64,000 bases of DNA. Source: an uncultured Oxalobacteraceae bacterium. Lineage in GTDB: Bacteria > Pseudomonadota > Gammaproteobacteria > Burkholderiales > Burkholderiaceae_D. The notes under the pieces were generated by a model that worked only from the letters and a program-made list of their open reading frames with translations, did no database searches and was not told the DNA's origin. Position 1 is the stretch's first letter. Each line of letters starts with the position of its first letter. A program made the translations under genes and the position numbers. The stretch is taken from the NCBI GenBank assembly GCA_903893945.1, contig CAITOF010000036.1:1-64000 (forward strand), read 5' to 3'. Of this stretch, positions 54,143 through 63,968 are shown one piece after another.

Positions 54143-55489
54143 ATGAGTTCCTTTACCTATAGCCAGGACCAATTAAAACAATGTGCGCACGACGTTTTAC
54201 GCTATGCACGTAACAAAGGTGCAACGGATGCGGCGGTTGAAATCAGTGAAAGCGTCGGCCTGTCCGTCGGCGTGCGCCGTAGCAAAATTGAAACTATTGA
54301 ACAGAACAAGGATAAGGGCATTGGCGTTACCGTGTTTATCGGGCAACAGCGCGGCAACGCCAGCACCTCCGATTTTTCAGCCGCGGCCCTGGAAGCGACC
54401 GTGGAAGCCGCCTATAACATTGCGCGATTTACGGCCGCTGACGATTGCGCCGGACTGCCTGACCCGGATACGCTGGAAATGCACCCGCAGGAATTGAAAC
54501 TGTTTTACCCGTGGAAGCTCAGTTCCGAAGAGGCCATACAGATTGCGCAGCGATGTGAACAGGCTGCTTTTGACGTCGATCCACAGATCAGAAACAGCGA
54601 GGGCGCAGGCGTCAACGCCCATCAATCCCACTTTGTTGCGGCCAATTCGATCGGTTTTATGGGCGGCTATGCCTCGTCGCGTCATTCCATCTCGGTCGCG
54701 CCGATTGCCGGTCGCGGCGCCCACATGCAGCGCGACCATTGGTATTCGTCGTCGCGTCACCCCAAAAAGCTGGCGCAACCGCAGGCCATAGGCCGCTATG
54801 CGGCTGAACGCGCACTGTCGCGTCTGCATGCCCGCAAACTGGATACCCGCAAATGTCCGGTGCTGTTTGAAGCGCCCCTGGCGATCGGCCTGGTTGGCGC
54901 CCTGGTCCAGGCGGTGTCCGGTGGCGCGTTATACCGGAAATCCACGTTCATGCTGGACACGCTGGGTAAAACCATTTTTCCATCCCATATCCAGCTACTC
55001 GAAGATCCGCACATTATCGGCGCGGCCGGCTCCTCGCCATTTGACGGCGAAGGCGTAAAAACAGTCAAACGCGACGTGGTGAAAAACGGTGTTTTGCAGG
55101 GTTATTTTCTGTCCACGTATTCGGCGCGAAAACTGGGCATGAAAACCACCGGCAATTCGGGTGGCTCGCACAATCTTTCGTTCGAATCGGCTCACACCCG
55201 CCCGCGCGACAATCTGGCCGCGATGTTGAAAAAAATGGGTACCGGCTTATTTGTGACGGAACTGATGGGACAGGGCGTCAATTACATTACGGGCGACTAC
55301 TCGCGCGGTGCGTCCGGTTTCTGGGTGGAAAACGGTGTGATCCAGTACCCGGTTGAAGAAATCACCATTGCCGGCAATCTGGCCGACATGTTCCTGAACA
55401 TTGCGGCTGTTGGCGCCGATACCATCGTCCGTGGCACGAAACAGACCGGTTCCATTCTGATTGAAAGCATGACGGTGGCGGGCAACTGA
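54143..55489 (+). CDS. pmbA: PmbA/TldE, metalloprotease subunit
   Basis: A 448-residue subunit that with TldD forms a protease processing peptides such as microcin B17 and CcdA. The family sequence starts MSSFTYSQDQLKQCAHDVL and includes DKGIGVTVFIGQQRGNAST, MQRDHWYSSSRHPKKL and GLFVTELMGQGVNYITGDYSRGASGF-type glycine-rich blocks. TldE lacks the zinc-binding HExxxH of TldD, and none is seen here. ATG 54143 is preferred; frames open upstream to 53774, overlapping yjgA antisense, are not similar. E. coli PmbA is about 450 residues. Confidence 0.96.
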   Translation: MSSFTYSQDQLKQCAHDVLRYARNKGATDAAVEISESVGLSVGVRRSKIETIEQNKDKGIGVTVFIGQQRGNASTSDFSAAALEATVEAAYNIARFTAADDCAGLPDPDTLEMHPQELKLFYPWKLSSEEAIQIAQRCEQAAFDVDPQIRNSEGAGVNAHQSHFVAANSIGFMGGYASSRHSISVAPIAGRGAHMQRDHWYSSSRHPKKLAQPQAIGRYAAERALSRLHARKLDTRKCPVLFEAPLAIGLVGALVQAVSGGALYRKSTFMLDTLGKTIFPSHIQLLEDPHIIGAAGSSPFDGEGVKTVKRDVVKNGVLQGYFLSTYSARKLGMKTTGNSGGSHNLSFESAHTRPRDNLAAMLKKMGTGLFVTELMGQGVNYITGDYSRGASGFWVENGVIQYPVEEITIAGNLADMFLNIAAVGADTIVRGTKQTGSILIESMTVAGN

Positions 55490-55557
55490 CACAGTGACAG
55501 CGGAAGTTTTACAGGGAAGCTTGCGGGGACAACTTAAACCTAATATTGATAACCATA

Positions 55558-56991
55558 ATGACGACGACACCAACCATTGCAGGGCACAATCATTCAGACC
55601 ATTCTTTTGTAGGCCATCCGCGCGGACTGGCCTACATATCGTTTACCGAAGCCTGGGAACGATTTTCCTATTACGGCATGCAGACCTTGCTGGTGCTGTA
55701 CATGGTGCACCAGTTACTGCTGCCGGGCCATATTGAAAACATTGCCGGGTTTGCGGTATTCCGCTCCGTGATGGAAACCATTTACGGGGGTGGCGGCACG
55801 TTAACCACTATTGCCCTGGCGTCGGCCATTTTCGGTTTTTACAGCGGATTTGTTTACCTGACGCCGATAGCAGGCGGCTTCATTGCCGACCGCTGGCTGG
55901 GTAAAACGAAAACGGTCATTATCGGTGCGTTATTGATGGCCACCGGTCATTTTCTGATGGCGTTTGATTTTTCCTTCCTGGTGGCCATCTTCTGCCTGCT
56001 GTTCGGTGTTGGCTGTTTCAAGGGAAATCTGGCGAGTCAGGTCAGCGAACTCTATTCACCTGCTGACATGCGACGCGCTGATGCGTATCAGATTTACTTC
56101 CTGTTTATCAACGCGGCGGTCATCATCGCACCGCTCGTCGCAGGCACACTCGGTGAAGTATACGGCTGGCATTATGGTTTCGGGGCCGCCGGCATCGGCA
56201 TGCTGATTTCACTGGTGATTTATTTATCCGGCAGAAAATGGCTGCCGGTCGACCAGACTTTCGTGGTCAAGTCCGAGCGGACATCGGCCAAGCCATCACT
56301 GACAAAAAAAGAACGTGTCACTGTGGCTGTGCTGGTAGGCATGCTGCCTCTGCTTGCGCTGGGCTCCGTCGGCAACCAGGAAATTTTTAACGCTTACCTG
56401 TTGTGGGTGCCGGACCACGTTGATCTGGTGTTCTTCGGTCATGCCATGCCAACCACGTGGCTGATTACGCTGGATGCCATTGTGAGCGTGTCCGGGTTGG
56501 TACTGAGCATGGCCTTCTGGCGACTGTATGCAAAACGGTTCAATGAGCCGAGTGAAATCTACAAGATGACGCTGGGTCTGGGGCTGAGTGCTGCCGGAGT
56601 ACTGTGTCTGGTCATGGCAGCCAGCATGGCCGGTCAGGGGCAGAAGTCGGGACTGGAATGGGTGCTGGGCTTTGAAGTGTTAAACAGTCTGGGGTTTGCC
56701 AATCTGTTTCCGGTCGGTCTGGCCCTGTATGCCCGCGCGGCACCCAAAGCCGTGGCCGGCACGTTAATGGGCGTGTATTACCTGCATCTGTTCATGTGCA
56801 ATAACCTGGTCGGCTGGCTGGGAGGCCTGATTGAGCGTCTGTCCGGTACGCAGTTCTGGCTGTTGCATGTCGGCCTGATCGGCACAGCGATGGTTCTGCT
56901 GTATGCCATTGCACACCGGTTTGGCAAGTATCTGTTAGCGGAAGAATCCAGACAGGAAGCCATACTGGAAATTGATGCCGTCCAGGCCTGA
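55558..56991 (+). CDS. Peptide MFS transporter, POT/PTR family (second copy)
   Basis: A 477-residue proton-coupled oligopeptide transporter. The PTR signature is EAWERFSYYG at 31-40, with repeated hydrophobic helices, the GCFKGNLASQVSELY motif and a C-terminal half including LARAAPKAVAGTLMGVYYL-like residues. ATG 55558 is used; TTG 55546 is a nearby alternative and neither has a clear ribosome site. It follows pmbA by 68 bp. Compared with the copy at 9106 it lacks the long C-terminal tail and has a His-rich N-terminus. Confidence 0.93.
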   Translation: MTTTPTIAGHNHSDHSFVGHPRGLAYISFTEAWERFSYYGMQTLLVLYMVHQLLLPGHIENIAGFAVFRSVMETIYGGGGTLTTIALASAIFGFYSGFVYLTPIAGGFIADRWLGKTKTVIIGALLMATGHFLMAFDFSFLVAIFCLLFGVGCFKGNLASQVSELYSPADMRRADAYQIYFLFINAAVIIAPLVAGTLGEVYGWHYGFGAAGIGMLISLVIYLSGRKWLPVDQTFVVKSERTSAKPSLTKKERVTVAVLVGMLPLLALGSVGNQEIFNAYLLWVPDHVDLVFFGHAMPTTWLITLDAIVSVSGLVLSMAFWRLYAKRFNEPSEIYKMTLGLGLSAAGVLCLVMAASMAGQGQKSGLEWVLGFEVLNSLGFANLFPVGLALYARAAPKAVAGTLMGVYYLHLFMCNNLVGWLGGLIERLSGTQFWLLHVGLIGTAMVLLYAIAHRFGKYLLAEESRQEAILEIDAVQA

Positions 56992-57091
56992 TGCCGACAC
57001 CAGTGCGGCCCGGGTAACGGATGACAGGGCCATTTCGCTGATCCTGAACAGCAAGTTCGTGGTCAGGGACTGGATCAAGGCGCCCTGACGG

Positions 57092-57790
57092 TCAGGTTTG
57101 ACGGTTTTTATATTGCGTAGCCCCAAATAACACTTCTTTTGCCTGCTCGGTCATTAACGGTTTGCGCAGCCCAGCCAGCACGGCGACACCGCGCTGGACA
57201 GCAGGTCGTGCGCTGATGGTGTCAAACCAGCGTTTGGCGTGCGGATAGTCGGCCCAGTCTATGCCCTGATTCACCCAGGATCTGGCCCAGGGAAACGTGG
57301 CGATGTCGGCGATTGTGTAGTCATCGCCGGCCAGATAGGCTGTTTTCGCAAGTTGCCGGTCAATCACGCCATACAGGCGTTTCGCCTCATTGGTATACCG
57401 GTTAATCGCATACGGTATTTTTTCCGGCGCATAATTTCTGAAATGGTGTGCCTGGCCCAACATGGGGCCAAAACCGCCCATCTGAAACATCAGCCACTGC
57501 AGGGTGACATATTTTTCGTGCGTGGTGTTGCCCAGATATTTCCCGGTCTTACCTGCCAGATACAGCAGCATGGCACCGGATTCAAAAAGTGAAATGGGTT
57601 GGCCATCGGGTCCATCAGTATCGACCATGGCCGGAATTTTGTTGTTGGGCGAAATTTGCAGAAACTCCGGCCTGAACTGATCGCCCGCGCCGATGTCGAC
57701 AGCGGTTACCTGATACGGTAATCCGCACTCCTCGAGCATAATGTGAATCTTGTGACCATTGGGTGTGGGCCAGGAATAAAGGTTGATCAT
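57092..57790 (-). CDS. Glutathione S-transferase, Nu-class/YfcG-like
   Basis: A 232-residue thioredoxin-fold glutathione transferase. The N-terminal domain runs MINLYSWPTPNGHKIHIMLEE; Nu-class enzymes such as YfcG use this Asn-Gly-x-Lys region instead of a catalytic Tyr or Cys and act as disulfide-bond oxidoreductases. Later features are NKIPAMVD, FESGAMLLYLAGKTG and the C-terminal helical DYTIADIATFPW motif near 165-176. It starts within 4 bp of the small membrane-protein gene end, so the two are coupled. Confidence 0.92.
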   Translation of the reverse strand: MINLYSWPTPNGHKIHIMLEECGLPYQVTAVDIGAGDQFRPEFLQISPNNKIPAMVDTDGPDGQPISLFESGAMLLYLAGKTGKYLGNTTHEKYVTLQWLMFQMGGFGPMLGQAHHFRNYAPEKIPYAINRYTNEAKRLYGVIDRQLAKTAYLAGDDYTIADIATFPWARSWVNQGIDWADYPHAKRWFDTISARPAVQRGVAVLAGLRKPLMTEQAKEVLFGATQYKNRQT

Positions 57791-58185
57791 GGGGAGACTC
57801 CGCTGTCTGTCGGGTTGCCGATGGGTTTATTTTCGTTCAGGGCCATAATGCCGATAATCAGGCGATATGCTTTCCATAACCAGGCGCAGCCCCAGAGGAT
57901 GACTGCGAAAGGGATGCCGACAAGGGTGATGAAAAGCATCCATCCGACAAACACGCAGGCCAGGTAAATCCAGAATGACGCTATCTGCCAGTTGTGGTGA
58001 CTATAGACGAAAGTGCCGCGCGCATCAGCACGTTTGATATAACTCAGTATGACCGGAATAAACGATAACGCACCCAGCGTAAACAGCATGCTGAAGGCGT
58101 GGAACACATAAAACCACCAGGCGAAATTTTTTATCGACTCGAGTCGGCTGTCAAACACCAGAGTCTGGCCCGATTCTTCACTCAT
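57787..58185 (-). CDS. Small membrane protein, DUF4870-like
   Basis: A 132-residue protein with three predicted membrane helices (about 20-45, 63-85, 88-110), a polar N-terminus and a short polar C-tail. The segment FVYSHHNWQIASFWIYL resembles the DUF4870 family of uncharacterised membrane proteins. It lies between serB (21 bp) and the glutathione transferase (4-bp overlap), so it is probably part of one leftward transcript. Function is unknown. Confidence 0.8.
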   Translation of the reverse strand: MSEESGQTLVFDSRLESIKNFAWWFYVFHAFSMLFTLGALSFIPVILSYIKRADARGTFVYSHHNWQIASFWIYLACVFVGWMLFITLVGIPFAVILWGCAWLWKAYRLIIGIMALNENKPIGNPTDSGVSP

Positions 58186-58206
58186 GGACGGCTCCCAAAA
58201 GGTAAA

Positions 58207-59055
58207 TTAAAACAGGTTCAGTAATCCATCCAAACCCACAAAATTCAGCGCAACATCCGCCTGTTCACGGACGACCGGTTTGGCACGGAAGGCCACCGAC
58301 AGACCGGCAATACCCATCATGGCCAGATCGTTGGCACCATCGCCCATGACTATGGCTGCCTGGCTGGAAATGCCCAATTGTGCACAGGTGCGCAGTACGG
58401 TACGTTTTTTTTCTTCCGCGTCAACGATATCCCCAAGCACCCGTCCGGTGAGTTTGCCATCAACGATGTCAAGCCGGTTCGAATGGCTGAAATCCAGATT
58501 GCATGTGTCCCTTATCCGGTCGGTAAAAAAAGTGAATCCGCCGGACACCAGCAGGGTTTTCAGTCCTGCTGCCCGGGCAGCGTCCAGCAGTTTTTCAGCG
58601 CCGGGCGATAATCGGACTCGTTCATTATAGACCTGTTGCAATGCGGCTGCCGGAAGTCCCTTCAATAACGCGACACGTCGGGCCAGACTCTCCGGAAATG
58701 CGATTTCACCGCGCATGGCGGCCTCGGTAATGGCGGACACCTGCGGCTTCAAACCTTGCATGTCGGCAATTTCATCAATGCACTCAATGGTAATCAGGGT
58801 CGAATCCATGTCCATGGCTAGCAGCCTGAAATCAGTCAGCTGAATCGATGCATTTTTCCAATAGACATCAACCTGTTCCTGCAAAGCAAGCGCTGCCACC
58901 GCTGCTTTGACCGCATCCGGATCGGGTCCCGGTGCCAGATCCGTGCAGCGCAACACGTTGGGCGACGTCTCGATGACCTGTGCCGGCCCGGCAAGTGCGG
59001 CAATTTGCCGAAGCGTGGCGGTACTGGCCGTTAAACTCTGTAAAATTAATTCCAT
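58207..59055 (-). CDS. serB: Phosphoserine phosphatase
   Basis: A 282-residue HAD-superfamily enzyme that performs the last step of serine synthesis. The nucleophile motif DMDST is at 82-86, motif II SGGF near 185-188, and motif III/IV GDGANDLAMMGIAGLSVAF near 240-258. The first 80 residues form an ACT-like regulatory domain, as in other proteobacterial SerB. It precedes mfd on the same strand (28 bp), the typical Burkholderiales order. Confidence 0.97.
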   Translation of the reverse strand: MELILQSLTASTATLRQIAALAGPAQVIETSPNVLRCTDLAPGPDPDAVKAAVAALALQEQVDVYWKNASIQLTDFRLLAMDMDSTLITIECIDEIADMQGLKPQVSAITEAAMRGEIAFPESLARRVALLKGLPAAALQQVYNERVRLSPGAEKLLDAARAAGLKTLLVSGGFTFFTDRIRDTCNLDFSHSNRLDIVDGKLTGRVLGDIVDAEEKKRTVLRTCAQLGISSQAAIVMGDGANDLAMMGIAGLSVAFRAKPVVREQADVALNFVGLDGLLNLF

Positions 59056-59083
59056 AGGGCTTTGAAGGGTGGTTTTTTAACGA

Positions 59084-62000
59084 TCAGGTCAACGCGCGTA
59101 TCGCCGACTTTATCTGTCCGACACGTGCGGCCAGATCGGGCATGGCGACACTGATACGCAGTTTGTCCTGGCCATGCAGTTTAATGTGACGATTTTTCTG
59201 AATCAGGTCAATGATGCGCATTGGATCAACCGGTGGCTTTTCGATGAACTGCAGCACCGCGGCATCAGCGTGTGCATCAATTTTGAATATGCCGACCGAT
59301 TTGGCCAGTACCCGCAACCGGTGCGTTTCCACCAGCGCGGACACCGGCTCCGGCAATTTGCCGAACCGGTCGATCAATTCTTCCTGCAGTGTGTCAATCG
59401 CGTCATAACTGCTGGCGTTGGAAAGCCGCTTATAGAGCGACAGTCGTTCATGCACATCGCCGCAAAAGTCACTCGGCAACAGTGCCGGCGTGTGCAGGTT
59501 TATTTCAGTGGTGGTGGCCAGCGGTGCCGCCAGATCGGGTTCTTTACCTGCTTTCAGACAGCGCACCGCTTCGCTCAACATGTCGGAATACAGCTGGAAT
59601 CCGATTTCAATCATTTCACCGGACTGATTTTCGCCCAGCACTTCACCGGCACCACGAATTTCCAGATCGTGCATGGCCAGATAGAAGCCGCTTCCCAGTT
59701 CTTCCATCTGTACGATGGCATCCAGACGGCGCTGCGCCAGTTTGGTCAGACCTTTGACATCGTGGACCAGCAGGTAAGCATAGGCCTGGTGGTGCGACCG
59801 GCCGACCCGGCCGCGCAACTGGTGCAGCTGGGCCAGACCGAATTTGTCAGCGCGGTGCATGATGATGGTATTGGCCGACGGCACGTCGATGCCGGTTTCA
59901 ATGATCGTGGTACAGAGCAGAATATTAAACCGCTGCGCGACAAAATCACGCATGACTTTTTCCAGATCACGCTCATGCAGCTGGCCGTGTGCCACAGCGA
60001 TGCGCGCTTCCGGCAGCAGATTTTCCAGCATTGCCTTGCGGTTCAGAATGGTGTCGACCTCGTTGTGCAGAAAATAAACCTGTCCGCCCCGTTTCAATTC
60101 GCGCAGGCACGCCTCGCGCAACACCGAGTCATCTTCACTGCGCACAAACGTCTTGATCGCCAGCCGTTTCTGTGGTGCGGTAGCTATAATGGAGAAATCA
60201 CGCAGGCCTTCCAGTGCCATACCCAGTGTGCGCGGAATCGGCGTGGCGGTCAGTGTCAGCACGTCGACTTCAGCGCGCAGCGCCTTGAGTCGTTCTTTCT
60301 GGCGCACTCCAAAACGATGTTCTTCGTCGATAATGACCAGGCCAAGCTGGTTGAATTTGACGTCATCAGACAGCAATTTGTGCGTACCGATCACGATATC
60401 GATCGTGCCGTCATTCATTCCCTTGATGGCCGCGCTTATCTCCTTGCCGCTGCGAAAACGCGATAACTCGGCGATTTTGACCGGCCAGTCGGCAAAGCGA
60501 TCAGAAAATGTCTGGGAATGCTGTTCCGCCAGCAGGGTAGTCGGTGCCAGCAGGGCCACCTGTTTGCCGCCCATGACCGCGACAAACGCGGCACGCAGAG
60601 CGACTTCGGTTTTACCGAATCCGACGTCGCCGCAGATGAGCCTGTCCATCGGTTTGCCCGATGTCATGTCCTTGACCACCGCATTGATGGCGGCGGCCTG
60701 GTCGACCGTTTCTTCAAAACCGAAGCTTTCTGCAAATGCCTGGTAATCATGCGCCGAATATTCAAACGCATGACCCTTGCGCAGTGCGCGCCGGGCATAC
60801 AGATTCAGTAATTCGGCGGCCGTGTCGTGGCATTGTTGCGCCGCCTTGCGTTTGGCCTTTTCCCATGCACCTGAACCGAGCGCGTGCAGTGGCGCATCTT
60901 CCTGCGATGCACCGGAATAGCGGGAAATAACGTGCAGCTGTGAAACCGGGACATACAGTTTGGTTTCACGGGCATATTCCAGATGCAGAAACTCGGTTTC
61001 ACCCTCGCCCAAATCGAGCGCGATCAACCCCTGATAGCGTCCGATACCGTGTTGAACATGCACCACCGGATCGCCGATTTTAAGCTCCGACAGATCGCGG
61101 ACCATCGACTCAACCTGGGTGGCGCCTTCCTGTTTTTTCTTCCCGGAAGCGCGCCGTACCACGTTGGCATAAATCTCGGATTCGGTAATAAAAGTCAATC
61201 CGTTCTGCAGGCTGAATCCGGCATAGAGCGGCGCAACACCCAGCATGAGCCGGGCGTCGCTGGTCATGAAGTCGGTAAGGCTGGCACAGGGTTGCGGGTG
61301 CAAATCGTATTCGCTGAAGTACTGATGCAATGTTTCACGGCGCCCGTTTGATTCTGCGCAGAGCAGGACGCGCTGCCGGGTCTGCAATAAAAATGAACGC
61401 AAATTGGCGAGCGGATCGTCAAGGCGGCGGTTGACGGCAACATCGGGAATCGGGGCTGAAAATTCGCCGTCGGGTGTTGCGTTGGTCTTGATGATGTAGC
61501 GGCCGCAGTTTTTGGCCAGCGTGAAAAAATCTTCCGCTTTTAAAAACAGTGTTTCTGGAGCCAGTACCGGTCGTTCCCGATCCGCTTTCAGGAAGGTGTA
61601 ACGGGACGTCGTGTCTGTCCAGAATCGGTTGATGGCCAGGTCAATGTCGCCGAGCATGCAGAGACAACCGTTGGCCGGCAGATAATCAAACAGGGTGGCT
61701 GTCTTTTCAAAAAAAAGCGGCAGGTAATATTCAATACCTGCTGAAGCAATTCCGTTTCCGATATCTTTGTAAATGCGGATGCGCGACGGGTCGCCTTCCA
61801 GTTCTTCACGCCAGCGCTTGCGAAACGCACTGCGTGCCGCCTCATCCATCGGAAACTCGCGTCCAGGTAACAGTCGCACCTCGTTCACCGGGTATATCGT
61901 GCGCTGGGTGTCGGCATCAAACGTGCGTATCGATTCAATGGTTTCGCCAAACAGGTCTAGCCGGTAAGGCAGCGATGATCCCATCGGGAACAGATCGATC

Positions 62001-62515
62001 AGTCCGCCACGAACCGCATATTCACCCGGCGACATCACCTGGGTGACATGGCTGTAGCCGGCCAGGGTGAGCTGTGATTTGAGCTGCGCTTCATTGAGGG
62101 TCGCGCCCTGTTTGAAAAAGAAGGTATAGGCGGCCAGAAATGAGGGAGGTGCCATGCGCAGCAGCGCGGTTGAAACCGGCACAATCAGCACGTCTGATTG
62201 TCCGTGTCCCACTTCATACAGGGTCGCCAGCCGTTCCGAGACCAGATCCTGGTGCGGCGAAAACGCGTCATAGGGCAGAGTTTCCCAATCGGGCAGGACA
62301 TGGCAGCGCAGTGGTGCTTCGCTGCCGAACCATGAAATTTCGGTCTGCAATCGTTGCGCATCGGTGGCATCAGCCACAAATACCGTGAGCATGCGCTGCT
62401 GGGCCTTTAATGCACTTGCCGCCTGACTGATGGCATAGGAATCGGCCGCACCGTGCAGTGTGGGCAGCGTAATTCGAAAGCCTGGTTTGGGCGGGGATTG
62501 CAGATCGAATGGCAT
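59084..62515 (-). CDS. mfd: Mfd, transcription-repair coupling factor
   Basis: An 1143-residue SF2 translocase that removes stalled RNA polymerase and recruits UvrA. The order is a UvrB-like N-terminal region (DWETLPYDAFSPHQDLV near 76-92), the RNAP-interacting domain (DPVVHVQHGIGRYQGL), the translocase with Walker A CGDVGFGKTEVA and box II IIDEEHRFG, and a C-terminal D7 domain. Length is normal for the family. It is divergent from ispD with a 184-bp gap. It probably has its own promoter on the minus strand. Confidence 0.97.
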   Translation of the reverse strand: MPFDLQSPPKPGFRITLPTLHGAADSYAISQAASALKAQQRMLTVFVADATDAQRLQTEISWFGSEAPLRCHVLPDWETLPYDAFSPHQDLVSERLATLYEVGHGQSDVLIVPVSTALLRMAPPSFLAAYTFFFKQGATLNEAQLKSQLTLAGYSHVTQVMSPGEYAVRGGLIDLFPMGSSLPYRLDLFGETIESIRTFDADTQRTIYPVNEVRLLPGREFPMDEAARSAFRKRWREELEGDPSRIRIYKDIGNGIASAGIEYYLPLFFEKTATLFDYLPANGCLCMLGDIDLAINRFWTDTTSRYTFLKADRERPVLAPETLFLKAEDFFTLAKNCGRYIIKTNATPDGEFSAPIPDVAVNRRLDDPLANLRSFLLQTRQRVLLCAESNGRRETLHQYFSEYDLHPQPCASLTDFMTSDARLMLGVAPLYAGFSLQNGLTFITESEIYANVVRRASGKKKQEGATQVESMVRDLSELKIGDPVVHVQHGIGRYQGLIALDLGEGETEFLHLEYARETKLYVPVSQLHVISRYSGASQEDAPLHALGSGAWEKAKRKAAQQCHDTAAELLNLYARRALRKGHAFEYSAHDYQAFAESFGFEETVDQAAAINAVVKDMTSGKPMDRLICGDVGFGKTEVALRAAFVAVMGGKQVALLAPTTLLAEQHSQTFSDRFADWPVKIAELSRFRSGKEISAAIKGMNDGTIDIVIGTHKLLSDDVKFNQLGLVIIDEEHRFGVRQKERLKALRAEVDVLTLTATPIPRTLGMALEGLRDFSIIATAPQKRLAIKTFVRSEDDSVLREACLRELKRGGQVYFLHNEVDTILNRKAMLENLLPEARIAVAHGQLHERDLEKVMRDFVAQRFNILLCTTIIETGIDVPSANTIIMHRADKFGLAQLHQLRGRVGRSHHQAYAYLLVHDVKGLTKLAQRRLDAIVQMEELGSGFYLAMHDLEIRGAGEVLGENQSGEMIEIGFQLYSDMLSEAVRCLKAGKEPDLAAPLATTTEINLHTPALLPSDFCGDVHERLSLYKRLSNASSYDAIDTLQEELIDRFGKLPEPVSALVETHRLRVLAKSVGIFKIDAHADAAVLQFIEKPPVDPMRIIDLIQKNRHIKLHGQDKLRISVAMPDLAARVGQIKSAIRALT

Positions 62516-62570
62516 TATTTGTGGTTTGAACAGTTATGCAGGTTTAATTTGTCGTTTGCCGAAGCCGGTG

Positions 62571-62599
62571 TTGGAATTGCCGGGTTTTAACCCTACAAT
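62571..62599 (+). promoter_or_regulatory. Sigma70 promoter of ispD-ispF
   Basis: TTGGAA (62571-62576), a 17-bp spacer and TACAAT (62594-62599) form a good sigma70 promoter about 100 bp upstream of the ispD TTG start, pointing rightward. Confidence 0.65.
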
Positions 62600-62699
62600 G
62601 GACGGTGTATTATAAACTATTGTTTTTTTACCCTGTGCGTCACGTTCAGAACGCTCACTTGAAGACCTGATTCCCGGGACTTACTAAATTTCTAATAAC

Positions 62700-63422
62700 T
62701 TGAATCCTTGCGCTCGTTACTTCGTTTTAATACCGGCCGCCGGTGTCGGCGCCAGGATGGCTGCCGCTTGCCCGAAGCAATATCTTCCTGTCGCCGGAAA
62801 GAGTATCCTGCAACGGAGCGTCTCAGCGTTTCTGAATCATGACCGGATGCATCATGTGTTTGTGGTGGTCAGTCCAGACGACGCGTATGTTGCCACCGCA
62901 CTTGAGCCGGACCCGCGTTTGAGCGTACTGTACTGTGGTGGTGCCTCGCGTGCGGATTCCGTGCTGAACGGCCTGATGGCCATGCACAGCGCATGTGATC
63001 CGTACGACTGGGTACTGGTGCACGATGCGGCCCGGCCGGGGATAAATTCCCGGCTGATTAGCCGACTGCTGGAACAGACCGGTGACGATCCGGCCGGCGG
63101 GTTGTTGGCCGTGCCGGTGGCCGACACCGTGAAGCTCAGGACGCAGGACCAAGGAAAAGCCACGGTCACCACGCTGCCCAGGACCGGATTGTGGCTGGCA
63201 CAAACGCCGCAGATGTTCCGCTATGAAAAGCTGGTGCACGCGATGCAGGGTGCCCGCCAGCGCGACCTGGACATTACCGATGAAGCTGGCGCCATGGAGG
63301 CGGCTGGCTGGACACCGGTTCTTGTCGAAGGCCATTGGTGCAACACCAAAATAACCCGACCGGACGATCTGACACTGGTCGAAACCTGTTTTACTGATTC
63401 CATTCTGACTAACAATGAGTAA
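62700..63422 (+). CDS. ispD: 2-C-methyl-D-erythritol 4-phosphate cytidylyltransferase
   Basis: A 240-residue enzyme of the MEP isoprenoid pathway that couples CTP to methylerythritol phosphate. The nucleotide-binding signature PAAGVGARM is near 12-20 with [14 protein letters not shown] following, and the HDAARPG block is near 109-115. The start is TTG 62700, since no ATG precedes the conserved AAGVGARM region; no ribosome site is evident. It overlaps ispF by 8 bp (AATGAGTAA), so the two are coupled. In many proteobacteria this pair is fused or adjacent. Confidence 0.97.
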   Translation: MNPCARYFVLIPAAGVGARMAAACPKQYLPVAGKSILQRSVSAFLNHDRMHHVFVVVSPDDAYVATALEPDPRLSVLYCGGASRADSVLNGLMAMHSACDPYDWVLVHDAARPGINSRLISRLLEQTGDDPAGGLLAVPVADTVKLRTQDQGKATVTTLPRTGLWLAQTPQMFRYEKLVHAMQGARQRDLDITDEAGAMEAAGWTPVLVEGHWCNTKITRPDDLTLVETCFTDSILTNNE

Positions 63423-63909
63423 ATTACATCCTCCGTTTCGTATTGGCCAAGGCTACGACTGCCACGCTTTGGTGGAAAACAGAGCGCTGATCATAGGCGG
63501 GGTCAGGATTGCCCACAAAACCGGTTTGCTGGGCCATTCTGACGCCGACGTATTGCTGCACGCGATTACCGATGCGCTGTTTGGCGCTGCCGGTCTGGGC
63601 GATATTGGCCGGCATTTTCCCGATACCGATCCCGCTTTTTCGGGTGCGGATTCACGAACCCTGCTGAGGGAAGCCGTCAAGCGGCTTGATGCCGCCGGAT
63701 TCGCTGTCGGTAACGTCGATGCCACCATTATTGCGCAGGCGCCGAAAATGGCGCCGCATATCCCGGCCATGACAGAACACATTGCGCGCGATTTGCAGGT
63801 GCCGGCAGAGCGCGTTAATATCAAGGCCAAGACCAATGAAAAGCTCGGCTATCTGGGACGTGAAGAAGGCATTGCTGCAGAGGCGGTGGTTTTGATATAT
63901 GGCAAATAA
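63415..63909 (+). CDS. ispF: 2-C-methyl-D-erythritol 2,4-cyclodiphosphate synthase
   Basis: A 164-residue trimeric enzyme of the MEP pathway that forms the cyclic diphosphate from the IspE product. Metal ligands are in GQGYDCHAL (Asp and His) and in [16 protein letters not shown], followed by [11 protein letters not shown] and [15 protein letters not shown]. Length is typical. ATG 63415 overlaps the ispD stop, coupling translation. Confidence 0.98.
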   Translation: MSKLHPPFRIGQGYDCHALVENRALIIGGVRIAHKTGLLGHSDADVLLHAITDALFGAAGLGDIGRHFPDTDPAFSGADSRTLLREAVKRLDAAGFAVGNVDATIIAQAPKMAPHIPAMTEHIARDLQVPAERVNIKAKTNEKLGYLGREEGIAAEAVVLIYGK

Positions 63910-63968
63910 CAGCCCGGAAAATCAGGCATAATCTGTACCAGACCCATCCATTTATCGAGGAATGAAAC

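Noticed and set aside
59174-60466. A 430-codon open frame on the plus strand inside mfd
   Set aside because: It is antisense to strongly conserved mfd sequence, has no recognisable domain and a His/Gln-rich composition typical of shadow frames.
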